A stretch of 64,000 nt of DNA from NCBI GenBank assembly GCA_036417435.1, contig CM070909.1:13858597-13922596 (forward strand), written 5' to 3'. The DNA comes from Inia geoffrensis (Eukaryota; Chordata; Mammalia; Artiodactyla; Iniidae). The notes below the pieces were generated by a model. It was not told the origin of the DNA. It searched no databases and saw nothing but the letters and a program-made list of their open reading frames with translations. Shown here piece by piece: positions 45,093 to 58,682 of the stretch. Numbering within the stretch: the stretch's first letter is position 1; every line of letters begins with the position of its first letter. The translations under genes were made by a program, and so were the position numbers.

Positions 45093-45301
45093 GGGCTTCC
45101 CTGGTGGCACAGTGGTTGGGAGTCCGCCTGCCGATGCAGGGGACACGGGTTCATGCCCCGGTCTGGGAAGATCCCGCATGCCGCGGAGCGGCTGAGCCCG
45201 TGAGCCATGGCTGCTGAGCCTGCGCGTCCGGAGCCTGCGCTCCGCGAGGGGAGAGGCCACAACAGTGAGAGGCCCGCGTACCGCAAAAAAAAAAAAAAAA
45301 A
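45093..45301 (+). mobile_element. CHR-type SINE, sense, with an extra target-site copy
   Basis: Sense copy starting gggcttccctggtggcac with a tail of about 17 A. Target duplication AAGAGTGTCTAGA at 45,080-45,092 and 45,302-45,314. After it a further A-run and a third partial copy (AGTGTCTAGA) lie at 45,323-45,332. CpG-rich, so probably young. Confidence 0.95.
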
Positions 45302-45334
45302 AAGAGTGTCTAGAAAAAAAAAAGTGTCTAGAAA

Positions 45335-48300
45335 TTTTACATCAGTCTAATAAAATAATTTTATATCAGATCAAATAAGAAAAAGGCTTAATTTATATGT
45401 CTTTTTTTCCAAATAATTCATTTTCATTGTATTTTACAAGAATATTGGTATGTAATGGATTGGAAGTAAAACATTGGGTCTTTACCATTGTTAGTTTGAG
45501 AAACACTCATCTAGATTGGTAACTTCCATTGTTGGCACTTAAGCAGGCTGTAGAGAATTTGAGCTTCTTATGATTAATTCATTGTGAGGGGATTGTTTAA
45601 CTTATTTGACTTTCAAGCACAGTATCTAAATACTTGTTATTAACATTATATTTTCTGATGGACTAAAGGATTTTAGGTCCTTTGATTTTAGAGTACTTTT
45701 ATTCAAATAGTTAGGTGTATAAAGTAGAAAGAGAGAAGGAGGAAGCAAAATTAAAAATGGAAGGAATACAATACTTAGATGATTTCCAACTCTGAGATTT
45801 TATGATCAATTGTTCTGGTATAAGACCTTTCCTCCCACAAAGTGTTGCTTATACAGGTTCTACTATATGAAGTTACACCATCTTATTATGCATTTGTCCC
45901 TGTCCCTTCATCTGCCGCTGGTGGGGCACAGATCCTAAGAAGAGAGTATAGTTGTTTGAGGAAATCTACTACTGCTTATCAAAGAGAATGTGGGTAACAT
46001 TTAAGATTATCCACATATTAGAAGTCCACCAATTCCTGTTGATATGTAACTTTATCATTCCCCTATCTAGGGCCTTATTATCCTTATTGTGTAATAGGGA
46101 TAATTTAAGACCTATGTCTTAAGACAGCTGAAAATAAGATTAAAAAATAAGGAACATATTTTGGATAACCCCTAGTTAGCGTATTAAATATTTTTCATTT
46201 TATTACCATTTTAGATGTGGCACTAAAGTAGTTTCGCATTTATTATTTGAAAATGAAATTTAATATATTTAAGTAGTGGAAAAATAGAAGTGGAGGTATA
46301 GAACTATTTATTAGTGGGTCATAAAGTAACTATAAAAAAATTTTAAACAGAGGACTTTCATAGATAATGATTCAACTCTTGCCCAGTCAGATCTGGCCAA
46401 TTAAAACAATACACAAATGATTTAGGTTCAAAAAAGAATATGCCACACAAAATATGTTTTGTGTAGATATTTGTAATATAACATGCCTGAGTTTTGATAT
46501 TCAGTGCATGTTTTAGTAGTATTAACTAGTGGTAAATATGTTGAATTATTTAAACATCACAACACTGATACCTGAAGATGTATTGTCCTGTCATATTTGG
46601 TGAAACATAAAGCAATTTGGTGCTAAGAACACATCTATTTAATGATCATTTACTATTTTAGTGATTAGTTAAATTTGAAAGGCAGCTGTAGAGTAGAATG
46701 AGGACAGCTTTTAGCTAATATGGATTACAGTTTATATTTTTAATGATTGTTAAAAATAGCGGTCGTTGGATTTATATAATTATATTGGCCCATGCCACAA
46801 ATAAACTAAGTCTTTTGAATATCTCTGGGGGTTAAAAATATTTTTGGTGGTGTGGAGGTGGGATTTCAGTTATATAAGAACTACAAGTTGATTTTTTCTT
46901 ATTACCTGGATTTTAATCATATTAATAAATAGATAACTAGATATATTCTAGAACCAGTCAGTGCCTGTTGGAGAACGAATGGGGGAGGGTTTACTCAGCA
47001 GTATTCTTCTTTAGTTTGGTCATGAAATGAGGACTGCTTTATGTAAATTGTTCTTTCTGGCGCCAGCTAGCTGTAACTGCAGTCTGGCTGTACTAGGGCA
47101 GCAAATAATATGTGTCATGGATTTTCTGTTTGGAATGTATAAGAATGCAGCCTTTTGGACTGAAAGAGCAGAGTTGATGCATTAGAATAGGAATACTGAG
47201 ACCTGAACAATTGCCAGTGAATATGTGGAATAGTAAGAAGCTATAAGCCTTTTAAGTTTCTATTCTGCTTTTACAGATTCATGCCTATTGATACTATTGG
47301 GTAATATGTGGGAGGTACCTAACTGCACACAGTTGCTGCAGACCTAATAGTTGGCAGCATAGAAAGCCATACAAAAGAATTCTGATTCTAGGCATCTTCA
47401 CTTGCAACAGTCCTTTGGAAGATGTATGTTGAGTGTTCTGTGAGCTTCATTGACATGCTGTCTGATGTCTTCTGGCTTTTGTGGCTGATGGGATGTTTGC
47501 TGCACAACCTACATAACAGATGTGAACCACTGTTTGAAAGGAATTTTAATATGTAGCCAATCTGCTGTATTCCTATTATTATTATTATTATTTTTAATGA
47601 ATATGTACCAAAAGAGGAATTCAGGCTCAAAAAGGCTGATCTAGAAATCTGCATTAGATTTTAATGCTTATACAGATGAACTGAGTAGCAGTGGTTAACA
47701 GAAGAGGAAGTCTTTTTCACAGTATCAACCTGCCCACAGGTAAGAGATTCAGGTCCTTTTTCTGTGATAACCCTTCTGCCTCCCCTCCCTCCTCAGGCCT
47801 TACATCTGTCTTTCACCTTTGGGAAGTTTTTCTTTGTTTTAGTTTTAGTAATACCAGGATTACTAGATTGTTTAATGTTAATTTTCAGGAGATTCTGAAT
47901 GTCATATTTGGATTTGATTTTTAAAAAAATATTATTTTCACCTTCTCTAATTTTCCTCAGGTTCGAATTGAAATTAACAGTGGGTGTCATATGTGAGCAT
48001 TACTCATGCATACAATATATTCACATTACATAGAAATCAGTTTTAGGTCTCTCTTCATTATAGTCCTGTTACTGTGTTCTCCGTTGTAGTGACACCAACT
48101 GGTACATACGGAGCAATGACATTTTGTAACCTTACTAAACTATAAAGTTTTAGTTTAAATGTACCCCTTTGACTTCATCAAAATCAGAATGCTTATGTTT
48201 TTACAAGGGGCTCATTGGCATACATTAGATAATGTATATTTACATATATATATACAACATGGTCAAGTTTTCCCTACCACGCTCATTGTTTCCATTTCCA

Positions 48301-49585
48301 CATATTTAAATGTATCACCATTTTACAAAGTGAATTTAAGAATTTAAAACTAACATGAGTGTATTAATTAGAAATTCCATTGAATCTAATATTTTATTTC
48401 TTAAGGTAGGTGAAAGGTACACAGGCATTTGTTATATTATTCTTTTTTTGTATGTCTGAAAATTTGCATACAAAAAAATCTCATTGAAATAAAAATAAAG
48501 AACTATATAAAATAAAGAATATATAATCATTACTGTAAAGATATGAAGATTTATGTTTGTAAAGAAATGCATACTGATATCAGTATGGCCAATGATAAAA
48601 TATATTACTGATTGATCTAATAATAATTTTAGGGGGATGAGAGTGGGGAGGTGAGGAAGTTGGATGAAATGAAGGATGGTAGTTTAGAGGCTACCACTCT
48701 AGTGGTAGTTTAGAGAGGCTAGTTTAGAGAAGTGGAGGAAATGAATTAGATTAGGCAGTTCTCTGCCTTTCCCTTCTTCTCTGGGAGTTAAATAGCAGAT
48801 TCTTTCTGCAAACTGAAAGTGCTAGTTTTAGGTGGGACTTCAGTTCTCTAGATTCTGAAAGGTAGCTCGTCATTTGTTACTACTACTGTGTAGTTGAGTA
48901 CTTAAAAAAAACTAGAGGCCAACTGTGATAGAAGGCACACTCATGTTTCAGGGGCATGAACTATTTCCTGTCGCCCTTTGACAATATTGCTTGGGATTTT
49001 TAAAATGATTGTTTTAATGTATGTTCTGTTGAAGTATAAAAATATATGTTTGTGGGTGTATTTCCTCTAAGTAAACAAATTCACTAGGATTGGAGAAATG
49101 CTGATAGTAGAAATATATCAATTTCGATTAATGTGCTTGCGGTTGGATGGAAGAATGAGGTTGGATGTGTTCTCCTGGTGTGGAGAGCATGGTTGGGAAA
49201 TATTTTCACACTTTTCTTGAGCCATTGTTTAGGAGAATATTGGGCTGGGAAGATGGTGGAAATAGACTGACTGGTTTATATATATAGGTAAAGAGGCAAG
49301 GAGTTGTTAGACCAAAAAACAGAGGAATTTATTGATTGGTATTAGAGTTGGGGGTCATGGAAGAGAAAGATGATGGAAAGTAAGACAGAGGAGTATTCTG
49401 TCTATAGAGAAATAAACGTAAAAGGAAGCAGGTAAGACAAAAAAATAAAGGCCATGAGCATAAAGATGTGTAGTCTTTGAGACTGCTGAGGGTGAGTGTG
49501 CGTGATCCAAAAATCTGGGGGATAAAATTTGAATTTTTAGTTTTTGTGTTCCTCTTAGGCAACAGAATTTATTTAGCAAGCAGTG
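45335..49585. other. Intron-like unique sequence
   Basis: The longest repeat-poor stretch in the window. It contains a short (TTA)n near 47,575-47,592 and a small local duplication near 48,680-48,740 (tagtttagag repeated). No exon, RNA or open frame is convincing. Confidence 0.35.
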
Positions 49586-49589
49586 TAGA

Positions 49590-50230
49590 CTTATGAAATC
49601 TTCAAAGTGAAATGGACCTAAGTGATCTAGTAGTTCTAACATCACACTTTGCATGGGAATCTACTGTTTGGTATTTCTGACAGGTAATTATCTAGTTTCT
49701 GCATCATCCTTTCTAATGACAGAAGAGAGAGGCTCTAATTTCTTAAGGCAGTTCCTTCTTTTGTTGGATATCTGAAAAAAATGAACATTTGCAGATTTTG
49801 AGACAAAATTGGCCTTTCATTGTTTTGTTCCTGCCCTTACCTTGTGTCTGTCTCTTTCTCTGTGTATCTATCTTTTTTACATGACAGATCTGCACTATTT
49901 AAAGAAAGCCATTAAAATTCCCTTGTGTTTTCTAGGCTAAATATCCTCTGTTTTCCAACGTTTCTTCATACACTACATTGTTCTAGGTCCTTCTTTAGCC
50001 TGGTCATCCTCTTGTTTATCCTGCTGTTCTTAAAAGTCTCCCTTTATCTGTGATGCTCATAAGTAAATGTATTACTAAAAAATGTCCCTTTCCTCTGACT
50101 GTGTACTTCTGTTCTGCAGTTTAACTTTGCATTGACATTTTTGGCAGCCTCCTCCCACTGTTGAGTTTTACTGAGTTTGCGGTAAGTCAAAATCCCTCAG
50201 TCTTTTTCACGTACTCCATTGATAACATTT
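49590..50230 (+). mobile_element. CR1/L3 LINE relic
   Basis: The order of phrases matches the L3 3' region: cagaagagagaggctctaatt, ggcagttccttcttttgttgg, ggctaaatatcctctgttttc, tcttcatacactacattgttc and gcctggtcatcctcttgttta. It is an ancient element shared across mammals. Confidence 0.6.
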
Positions 50231-50329
50231 AATATACTTAAATATTTGAACCAAGAGTATTACCTTATATTTGTAGTTATATTTTCTTCATGATTTCTAG
50301 TATTGTTTATTATGCTTTCTTTAGATTCT

Positions 50330-51860
50330 CCTTGCTATACTTTCCCCTTTTTAGGAGTCTCTTCAAAGAACTAGCTTTTGGTTTCATTGATTGCTTGCTG
50401 TTTTATTGAGTTTCCCATGATAATTTTCCATTTTTATTGTAATTACTTGCTTTGGGTTTATAACTTTTACTAGCATTTTTGAGTTTGTGCTTTTTTATTA
50501 ATACATGCATTTAAGGTTTTCTCCAGAGTATCATTTTAGTTGAATTCCCTGGGTTGTATTTTGTTAATACTTTGCCATTTTTATTATTTTTACCACTGAT
50601 TTCCTCCTTAATCCAAAGTTGTTTTGTTTTTCTTCTTTTTTTTTTTTTTAACTTTATAAGGAGATAACTTTCCCTCATTTCATTATTGTTTATCGAAATG
50701 CATTATGCTATGGCCAGAGAATGTGGCCTTGTGGGAATTTTTTTTGGGGGGTGGTCTTGGAATTTATGAATTCCTTGTCACCACATGCACAGTCAATATT
50801 AATGTATGTTGGTTTTGTTCATAAAAAATTCATATTCTGGGTTTTTTGGATATACAATTCTATTTTTCTGTTTTTCTAGCATGTTAATTGAGAAATGCAT
50901 TTTTTTATATTACTTTTGTTTTTATCTGTAGATTTTAGAAAAAGGTGTGTCTTTGTGGATTTATTAGTCTTTTCCTGAATTTTTAAAAATGTGTTTTTTC
51001 TTTATGTGACTTGAAGTGATATCATTTAGATACATCAAAGATAATGTTTCTAGTGGATTGTACCGTTTATTAATTAGAAATATCATTTTTGTCCCATTAC
51101 TTGATTTTCAATTTGAATTTTTTTTAATATGTTACATATAGGCTTTATATGTATACTTAACTTTTTTTTTGATATTTTTGGTTAGCATTTGCCTCATGTA
51201 TCATTTTTCACCTCTTAGTTCTCAACCTTTTATGCTATTTTAAGGTATGTCTCTTTTTTATAGCACATATTTGATGATATTTATATTTTACCCAGCTTAA
51301 AACCTAAGTTATTTTTAGATGATAGTTTTTTAAAATTTTTGTGCCATATTCCACAATCTCTAAGTCCATTAACTCCCATTTTGTAATTTTCTTGGTTTTT
51401 GATTCCAGAATATTTGTTTTAAAGATGGTGGGTCCTCAGTTATTTCAGTCTGCCCATGAGTTTTTCTTGTTTTATGGAGCATTGCTGTTTCCTTTATCTG
51501 AGTTTCTTCCTAGGGCCTTTTGCTCTCTTGAGTCTGTAGTATATCTTTATATAATTATGTTAGCAATAATCTGTTTCCTCAGACTTTGCTCAGAAGTAAT
51601 ACCTTTAGTTTTTCTATCCTTGTTGATTTTCTGGCAATAGGATTCTAGGCTAAAAATAACTTTTCCCCTGAACTTTGAGGATATTGTTGTTTATTTTAGC
51701 ATTCAGTATTGCTGATGACAAGTCTGATGTCAGTTTAATTCTTATTCCTTTGTAGTTAAGAATGATTTTTTAAAAAAAACTCTAAGATATTAGTATTTAT
51801 TCATATTGTTTTTCTGAAATCTTAACACAGTGTGTCTAAGTGTTAAAAACTTTTTTTTTT
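50330..51860 (-). mobile_element. Old L1 (ORF2 and 5' region), antisense
   Basis: ttttggtttcattgattgctt (50,377), then tatgctatggccagagaatgt (50,685), are reversed L1 ORF2. From about 51,590, gattttctggcaataggattc and atgacaagtctgatgtcagtt are reversed 5' UTR. It contains no intact frame. Confidence 0.5.
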
Positions 51861-52590
51861 CTTAATTTAGTCTGTTTTGGTAATTAGTAGGCCTTTTCTA
51901 TGGAAAACTTTTTTTGGGGGGGGGGATCTGTGAATTTTTTTCTTCTCTCCTTTTTTTCTCAGTTCTTTTTTTCTATAACTCCTCTTTGGTGAAAGTTGTT
52001 TCACCAAAACAATACACTTCTGGGTGTATCCCCATGCCTCCTTTTTCTTTCTGTTTTTCCTTTGTATAATCCCTACCCACCCCCCCACCCTGAATTTTTA
52101 ATTGATTGTACTCATTTTTGTGTTTGAGTTTTCCTATTTTATGTTGGGTAGATGCTGACCCAAGTGATTGTGAAGGAGGTGGTACTTGCTGCTCATGGCG
52201 TATGCTGGGAATTTGTGTTTTGAATGGTAGCCTTCCTTCCCTGTCTCTTCTGGGTTTGTGTGGGTCACTACCCTTTCCACATTCATAAATGTCACTGCTG
52301 CCCTGGTTTAGCATTAGCATGAAAGAGATTGGGGGAAGTGGAATGAGCTTAACTGTTAAGATAAAAATCACATGAATGTGTTTTCATTTTAAAATTGAAA
52401 CTGATATAGCAAGTCTAAGTGAAAGTCTATATATTCTACTGTCTTCTCCCTAAGTGAACTGCTGTAACTAGTTTGGCATTTATCCTTCCAGACTTTGAAA
52501 TATCACTTGAGATATTTCAGAGATTATATATTGAGATATATAAATGTTTAGAAATATATTATTTTGCATTTTAAAACATAATTGCATAAA
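51861..52590. other. Non-coding stretch
   Basis: G-run (ggggggggg) near 51,916-51,924 and pyrimidine-rich blocks. The frames 51,973-52,371 (-) and 52,106-52,288 (+) have no recognised domain. Confidence 0.35.
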
Positions 52591-52594
52591 AACT

Positions 52595-52795
52595 GGAAAC
52601 ACTTATTGACTACTTATATGTCTGAGAACTTTCTACTTACGTTCTCATTTAATCCCCATAACATTTTTACGAGGATAGGCATTATAATAGTCTCAGTTTC
52701 GTAGATGAGGATACTGAGGCAAGGAGAGAATAAGTATCTTGGACAGGTAACTTAACAAGGAAGTGAGCATATCATATTCAAAGAGGTATGTCTGG
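52595..52795 (-). repeat. MIR-like relic, antisense
   Basis: tctcatttaatccccataaca, then ataatagtctcagtttcgtag, atgaggatactgaggcaagg and ggacaggtaacttaacaagg follow the reversed MIR order. Confidence 0.7.
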
Positions 52796-53396
52796 CTTCA
52801 GTGCTTGTACTGTTAAGTACTGTGAATTCTGTAGCTGCTTGTACACTTAATATTCATGCCTTTAAAAGAGATCTACCACATTCTTTACTTTTCTTAGTGT
52901 TCTTTATTCTTTACTGTGGATGCTGAAGTTTTTTTTTTTTTTTTTTTAACTATTAGTGATGGCTGTTAAATTTGATTGTTTGCTAGTACAGTGCAGCAGT
53001 AGGTATCCTGATACATTACCTTTTTAAAACATATTATTAGTGTATTTAAGATACATCTCAAAGTGTCTTTGGTGTGTCAAAGTAATGCACAGTTCCTGCT
53101 TATTTGCCCCTGAAAATAGTTATGACAGTGAAGTCTTCTACCAGCAGTGTATGATGCTACTCATTGCTGTACATTATTGCTAACAATAAGTAGTTGCCAA
53201 TCTGATGTAAAAAAAAAAAAAAAAAAAGTATTTTCTCTTTGTTTTGTCTTTCCCTGATTACTTTGAATTTGAACATTTTTTCTAACTTTTTTTAATGAGT
53301 TTCTTGTTTGATTCTTTTTTTACTTTTCTTTTGAATTTTTTGTCCTTTTTATTCACTAATAGATGTTCTTTTTTATTCTGGGAACTAATTCCATAT
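52796..53396. other. Non-coding stretch with A- and T-runs
   Basis: T-run near 52,929-52,946 and A-run near 53,211-53,227. No gene was recognised. Confidence 0.3.
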
Positions 53397-53403
53397 CACT
53401 ATG

Positions 53404-53665
53404 CTTTTTTTTTTTTTTTTTTTAAACTGGGAGCGGCTCCTCTGCCACTGCGGCTGTGCAGTAGGCCCGCCTCCCAACCCCGGGCTGCGAGCCCCGGCTA
53501 TTCGGTGGTGCAGCCCGGAGCAGCCCACCAGCACATGCGAGGCACCCTGAGTGCAGTGCCCGGTGTGCACGGAAGATCTGAAGATCAGCAGATCAGCACT
53601 CACAGAAGACAGGGCGAGCAGAGGAGGGAAGGAAGGTCCAGCTGGGAAGGGCCGGAGTGCAACCC
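53404..53665 (-). pseudogene. Small GC-rich processed retrocopy of unknown transcript
   Basis: A GC-rich block (cgggctgcgagccccggct) lies in very AT-rich surroundings. On the minus strand it ends in a poly(A) tail (T-run at 53,405-53,423 on +). It is flanked by the 7-bp direct repeat CACTATG at 53,397-53,403 and 53,666-53,672, each next to T-rich sequence, consistent with L1-mediated insertion of an mRNA fragment. It is too short and lacks a recognised coding frame. The source gene was not identified. It does not resemble the CHR SINEs. Confidence 0.7.
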
Positions 53666-53672
53666 CACTATG

Positions 53673-55865
53673 TTTTTTATCTTTCATGTATTTCTCAAAA
53701 CGTGTGGTGACTTGTAGTACTTTTCTGTGCCTTTGATATTTTTCTACATTGAGTCATATACCCAACATAGTTCTAATATTTCACATATTTTCATAGCTTC
53801 GTGAATCTTTTTCTTATATGTTAATGTTTCTAGATACCTTTTTTCTTGCTGTTCTGAATTAAATGTTTTCTTCTTTATATTTTTTTTGTTTGAGATCTTA
53901 CTGCTTTGGTCAGGATTTCTAGAACAATAAATGTGTGAATATAGTAATACACTTTTGTTTTTGCCTTTAGTGGAAATGCCTATGGTGTTTTACTACTAAA
54001 TGTGAAGTTTCCTGTTGGTTTGAAGTAGCTACTATCAGCTAAAGGAGTAATCTTTATGTTCTTAATTTTCATTTTTATCAGTAAATGAGTCTTGAAACAT
54101 ATTCAATGCCTGTTTAGGTTCTGTTGAAAAATGACAGTTAATTTTTAGGTTGTTAATACATTTCTGAACATGCTTAATTTTTTAATTATTAGAGGTGTTT
54201 AAAATGGAAAAACAGTGCAGCTTGGGGTAGAAAATTTCTCATTTAGTATTTAACCAGGCCTACAGGGATAGAGTACTTTGATGAGAATGTATAGTTTTTT
54301 GTCTCTGGGCCTTCAAGATCTAGCATAGGAAGTCTCAGTCATTTTCCTACAGACTGGGGCTATTCTTTGCACAGTATATTATTGAGTCAGTTGTTATGCC
54401 ATTAACAGTGAGGTGGCTAATCACATTTCTTCTGTTCTCCAGTAGAATAGCTTCAGACTCTTTATTCCAACATTTAAAAGATGATAAAAAATTTCCTAGA
54501 GAAATGTAACGAATATTTGAAAATACCAAAATAAGGTCTTTGATTCTGAATTTGTGAACCCTTGAAAAGAGCTTGGTGGTGTAGTGCATTTATCATTGTA
54601 TTTCTTTGGGCTTTTTTTTAATCCCCCACCTCCTTTTTTTCCCCTTTCTTTCCTTTCTTCTTTTTTAAATTCTGGAGGCTCTAGGCTCAGTTAAATGTTT
54701 TAATGTGGCAGACAGCCAGATTTCCAGTAGCCCTGAACTCAGCATGTTGCTGTTTCTAAGCAACTACTTGTGAAGTCTTGTGGATGTAACTAACTGAATT
54801 ATAAATAGGGTTATGAGCAGAAGTGCAATTGAAATTGAGATTGGTAAGAAAGGCATACTCTTTTTTCCTTCCCATTTAAATTTGAGTTATTCTTTATGCA
54901 GAGTCAGTTTTTAGAAATCTGGCTGATAAAACTTGGGTGTACTAACCCTATCAGGAAGACAGTAAGGGCTCTGTAGAGGTCTTATTTGTAATCACACATC
55001 TGAAAGACTTCTTTTGATTATTAGGATTAAATAGCCTATATTGGAGAGATGGCAGTTAATGGAAAATAGAGTACTTCTCCTAAGTTTCATGGTCATTCAT
55101 GTGGAAAGATTACCACACCTTTTTTCCCCACATTTATGTTAAAATCTACATGTTGTAACACTTAAATTTTGGCTATATTTTTATACTTTTAATCACATTG
55201 TTTCTTTAGTGTCTTAAAAATTGTCCTTTAATAGTGACCAGGTAGACATTTGCTAAATGCATGAATACACCAAGCTATCTTAGCCATTTCTCAGTAGAGC
55301 AGTGGACTTTAGAGAGGAATTTATTAAAATTTTATTTAAGAATCAAAATATAAGTATTCTCTCAGGTCTTCTAATTTGTTTTCCATTTATTCCAGATGGA
55401 AAACTTTAGACCTAAAGATTTTAAATGATTTGCCTAACCCAAATCTCTCCAATCTGTGTTTTTTCTGCATTATTCTCTTACTTATACAGATCTAACAGCT
55501 TTTTTTTTTTTGCATTCATGTTTCATCAGTTTATACGAAGTTTAATTGTATTCTGTAATTTAAATTAGAAACATACAACTGAATTCAGTAACAAGCACAA
55601 CTAATATGAACAGATTTAGATGAGGGTAGAAGAACATGAGATCTCAGTATGCCTGTGGTTATCAATTGTATGTTCATAGAATGTGTGGAAAACATCAGCT
55701 CATTTGGTCTGATGGTTAAGAGGAGAGAGGCTAAGAGAGTTTCCAAAGTATAGTGTTTTTTGGTCAGATCTGCAGATTTTTTTAGGTTCTGAAAGAGGAA
55801 ACAAAGTGATAATCCTTGGTTTTGGGTAAAGGAACTCTGTATTTTCTTAAAATACATCACAAACT
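53673..55865. other. Intron-like sequence
   Basis: Pyrimidine tract near 54,626-54,668. No exon or RNA was recognised. Confidence 0.3.
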
Positions 55866-55866
55866 T

Positions 55867-56071
55867 TTTTTTTTTTTTTGCGGTACGCGGGCCTCTCACT
55901 GTTGTGGCCTTTCCCATTGCAGAGCACAGGCTCCGGACGCGCAGGCTTAGCGGCCATGGCTCACGGGCCCAGCCGCTCCGCGGCATGTAGGATCTTCCCG
56001 GACCGGAGCACGAACCCGCGTCCCCTCCATCAGCAGGTGGACTCTCAACCCCTGTGCCACCAGGGAAGCCC
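55867..56071 (-). mobile_element. CHR-type SINE, antisense
   Basis: T-run, then gcggtacgcgggcctctcac, with the head at cccctgtgccaccagggaagc. Flanks tacatcacaaacttt and tacaccactaacattt suggest a diverged target duplication. Confidence 0.92.
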
Positions 56072-58090
56072 TACACCACTAACATTTGATAGTAGCTTCT
56101 GATAGCCCAACCTGTATTAACTCAGCTTTTTAGGAACATTTGCTTGAAGCAAGTAGATTATATTCTCATGCATTGTTTGCCAGAAAGATTTCAGACTGGG
56201 AACGTAATTTTTCTTTTTTTGCTCCCTGGGGGGGTGCTGGTCCATTCTGAGTTGTATGCCCACGAGAGATCTTGTTATCAAAAGCATAACTTTTTTTTCT
56301 TAAATTCTAACTGAAGAAAGATACAGATTTGCAGATAAGATCAGCTCAAAAAGTTGTGGTAAATAGAATTTTAGTTAGAGCTGCAAAGGGATAACATACT
56401 AGCAATATTGCTTTGCTACAGAAGAGAAAAATTATAGGTACAAAGAAGAATTTGAGTTTCCTCTGGGATATGAAAGAAGATTAGGTTTCTTCTTTTAGTT
56501 TAGTTATATTTGTTATTAAAGTTAGACTTCTGTACCTATAGGCTAGGGCCACAAGAACATCTGGTTCTCAGCTGACATTTTAAATTCCTGTGGGTTGTTG
56601 GAGGGGAGGGTCTACAGATGGGGCAGACAACGGAGAGATGGAGGGAGATGTTTCTGGAACGTATCTAAACTTGTCCAGGGCATTTTAGTTGCTGTACTAA
56701 TTTTTAACACTAAGGTGCCATTGATTATTCAATTCCCCCAAAATTCCTATTGGTGTGTGATAAAATGTTTACTTTGAATAATACTCTGCAAACCTCATGC
56801 TTTTTCTGTTCTCTTGAAATGAAACTGGCTAGTGTAAGTAAAACTAAAAAGTATTATAACTACTTTAAATAATACCTAAGAATATATGAAGTGCTGAGAT
56901 GTATATCTAAAGGGATATTTGACTTACATATCTGGAATTATAAAATACTTTTTCCCACTTTTTGTGCCTTGTTATCAAATTTTGACCCATTTGTTATGTT
57001 CTCCCCCACTAATTATAACTCATAGGTTAATTCATACTGCTTTCCTTTGTGATGAGGATCATAGTTTATTTGTTCAGATAAGTAAACACGATCTATGTAC
57101 ATATAATATTTGTTATCTTAAAGATGTGAATACAGTTGTAGTTAGATCTGTATATCCAAGTCACGTGAATACAACGTTAAGAAAAGTGAAGACAATAAGC
57201 TGTTACTTTTCATTCAGACCAATGTTTAAAATAATAGTATTTATGTTTTTAAAGGCATGGTTAAACTTAATTTTAAAATCTAGCTATCTTTAAATGTCTA
57301 GATTAAAAGGATATATACTACTCAATAGATTGCTCATTTGATGTTTCTTCATCCTTCACAGGAGCTCTTTTTGTTACTTAAAACTGTTCTGTGTTCTAAT
57401 ATGTTTTAGAGACATTGTTTCTAAGCTTTATTAAAATAAGTCCTTTACATGTAATTTTCATAATGAACTTTTTAAGACTTTCCTAGTATCAAATATATGA
57501 ATTTATTTTTTGACCAAAGAAAACATTTTAAAGTTAATTTACCACATCACTAAAACATACTGATGGAGGGTTTGATGTAAGAAATGTATAGAACATGAAA
57601 TTTGATAAATAGCATTTGTTTTAATATGGTTTCATTGTCTAACCAGCCTTTCATTTCAGCAGCTATAATTTAAATTTTTGAAATTAAAAAGTTTTTTTTC
57701 CTTTCTTTTTCCTTTTCTCTTTACTTTCTTTTTATTTATTTATTTTTAAATTTGTTCATTCCTCAGTAGCCCATAATCTTCATAGTTATTACATTAGACT
57801 GCACATTGTTTGCCATCTTTAGGAATTAAAATTTTTCCAAAGTAAATTTGTTATGTACAAGGAAACATGCATACTAAGCATACTTAGGTTGGAAAGTTAG
57901 AATGATGAAAAACATTCTTTTATTTGGGTGACAGAATAAGAAAAGTCAAGTGTTGTCAACTTTAATATTATCCCACATTAGACAAAATTGAAAAACCAAA
58001 GATAGCAGTATTTTACAGGTTATATATTTACATGTTTAACTTTTACTTGACATATACAATAAGATGGTTTGTTTTCCTCACTGACAGGAA
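56072..58090. other. Intron-like sequence
   Basis: A (TTTA)n-like run near 57,727-57,746. The 124-codon + frame 56,919-57,293 lacks recognisable features. No RNA was seen. Confidence 0.3.
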
Positions 58091-58099
58091 TTGTTTTAG

Positions 58100-58210
58100 T
58101 TTGACTGAGGAAACAATTATTGAATGTCTACCATGTGGAAGACACTACTGTATGTTGGAACAAGTTTGTGTCAAAAATAAATAAGGCATAATCCCCACCC
58201 TATTTAGAGA
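58100..58210 (+). repeat. L2/MIR-type relic
   Basis: aacaattattgaatgtctacc, then agacactactgtatgttggaa and aataaggcataatccccaccc. Diverged. Confidence 0.45.
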
Positions 58211-58682
58211 TCTGCTTTGATAAATTATTTAATCTTTGTATTTTTAATACACAGTAAGTAGTCTTTTACCCTTAAGTAAGATTCTCAAATGATTACAGGG
58301 GAAAAGTGTTAGAAAAAAATGCAGTGGCGTTCAGATTTGAGAGATTTTTAGACGTTTAGAGATGTAATAACTATGATTAAAGTGCTTAATTTTTCTCCTG
58401 AAAAAAGAATGCTTAAATATATATGTACATGCACACACATATGTATATAAGTAAAATAATATGGATAATGGCATGTAACTTGAAAGTGGGCCATTAATTT
58501 AGCTTAGCATTCATTTTTCTTTAACTGCCACTTAGTAAGAAAAAGTTGCAAGTTTAATATTCTAGATGATGAAATGCAAGGTGCATCTTTTTTCCCCAAG
58601 AAAGTAAAGGGTTTTTGCTGGTGGTTTTGCTCTTATAGTCACATCTATTCTGGGATTCATACTAGCATATTGTTTCTATTTT

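Noticed and set aside
44990..45550. Possible hAT-type DNA transposon around the SINE at 45.1 kb (ttctgtggatcag / tttgagaaacactc)
   Set aside because: The two ends do not form a convincing terminal inverted repeat and no 8-bp duplication was found.
51973..52371. 132-codon minus-strand frame
   Set aside because: Low-complexity lysine/proline sequence with no domain. It lies in pyrimidine-rich intron-like DNA beside a G-run.
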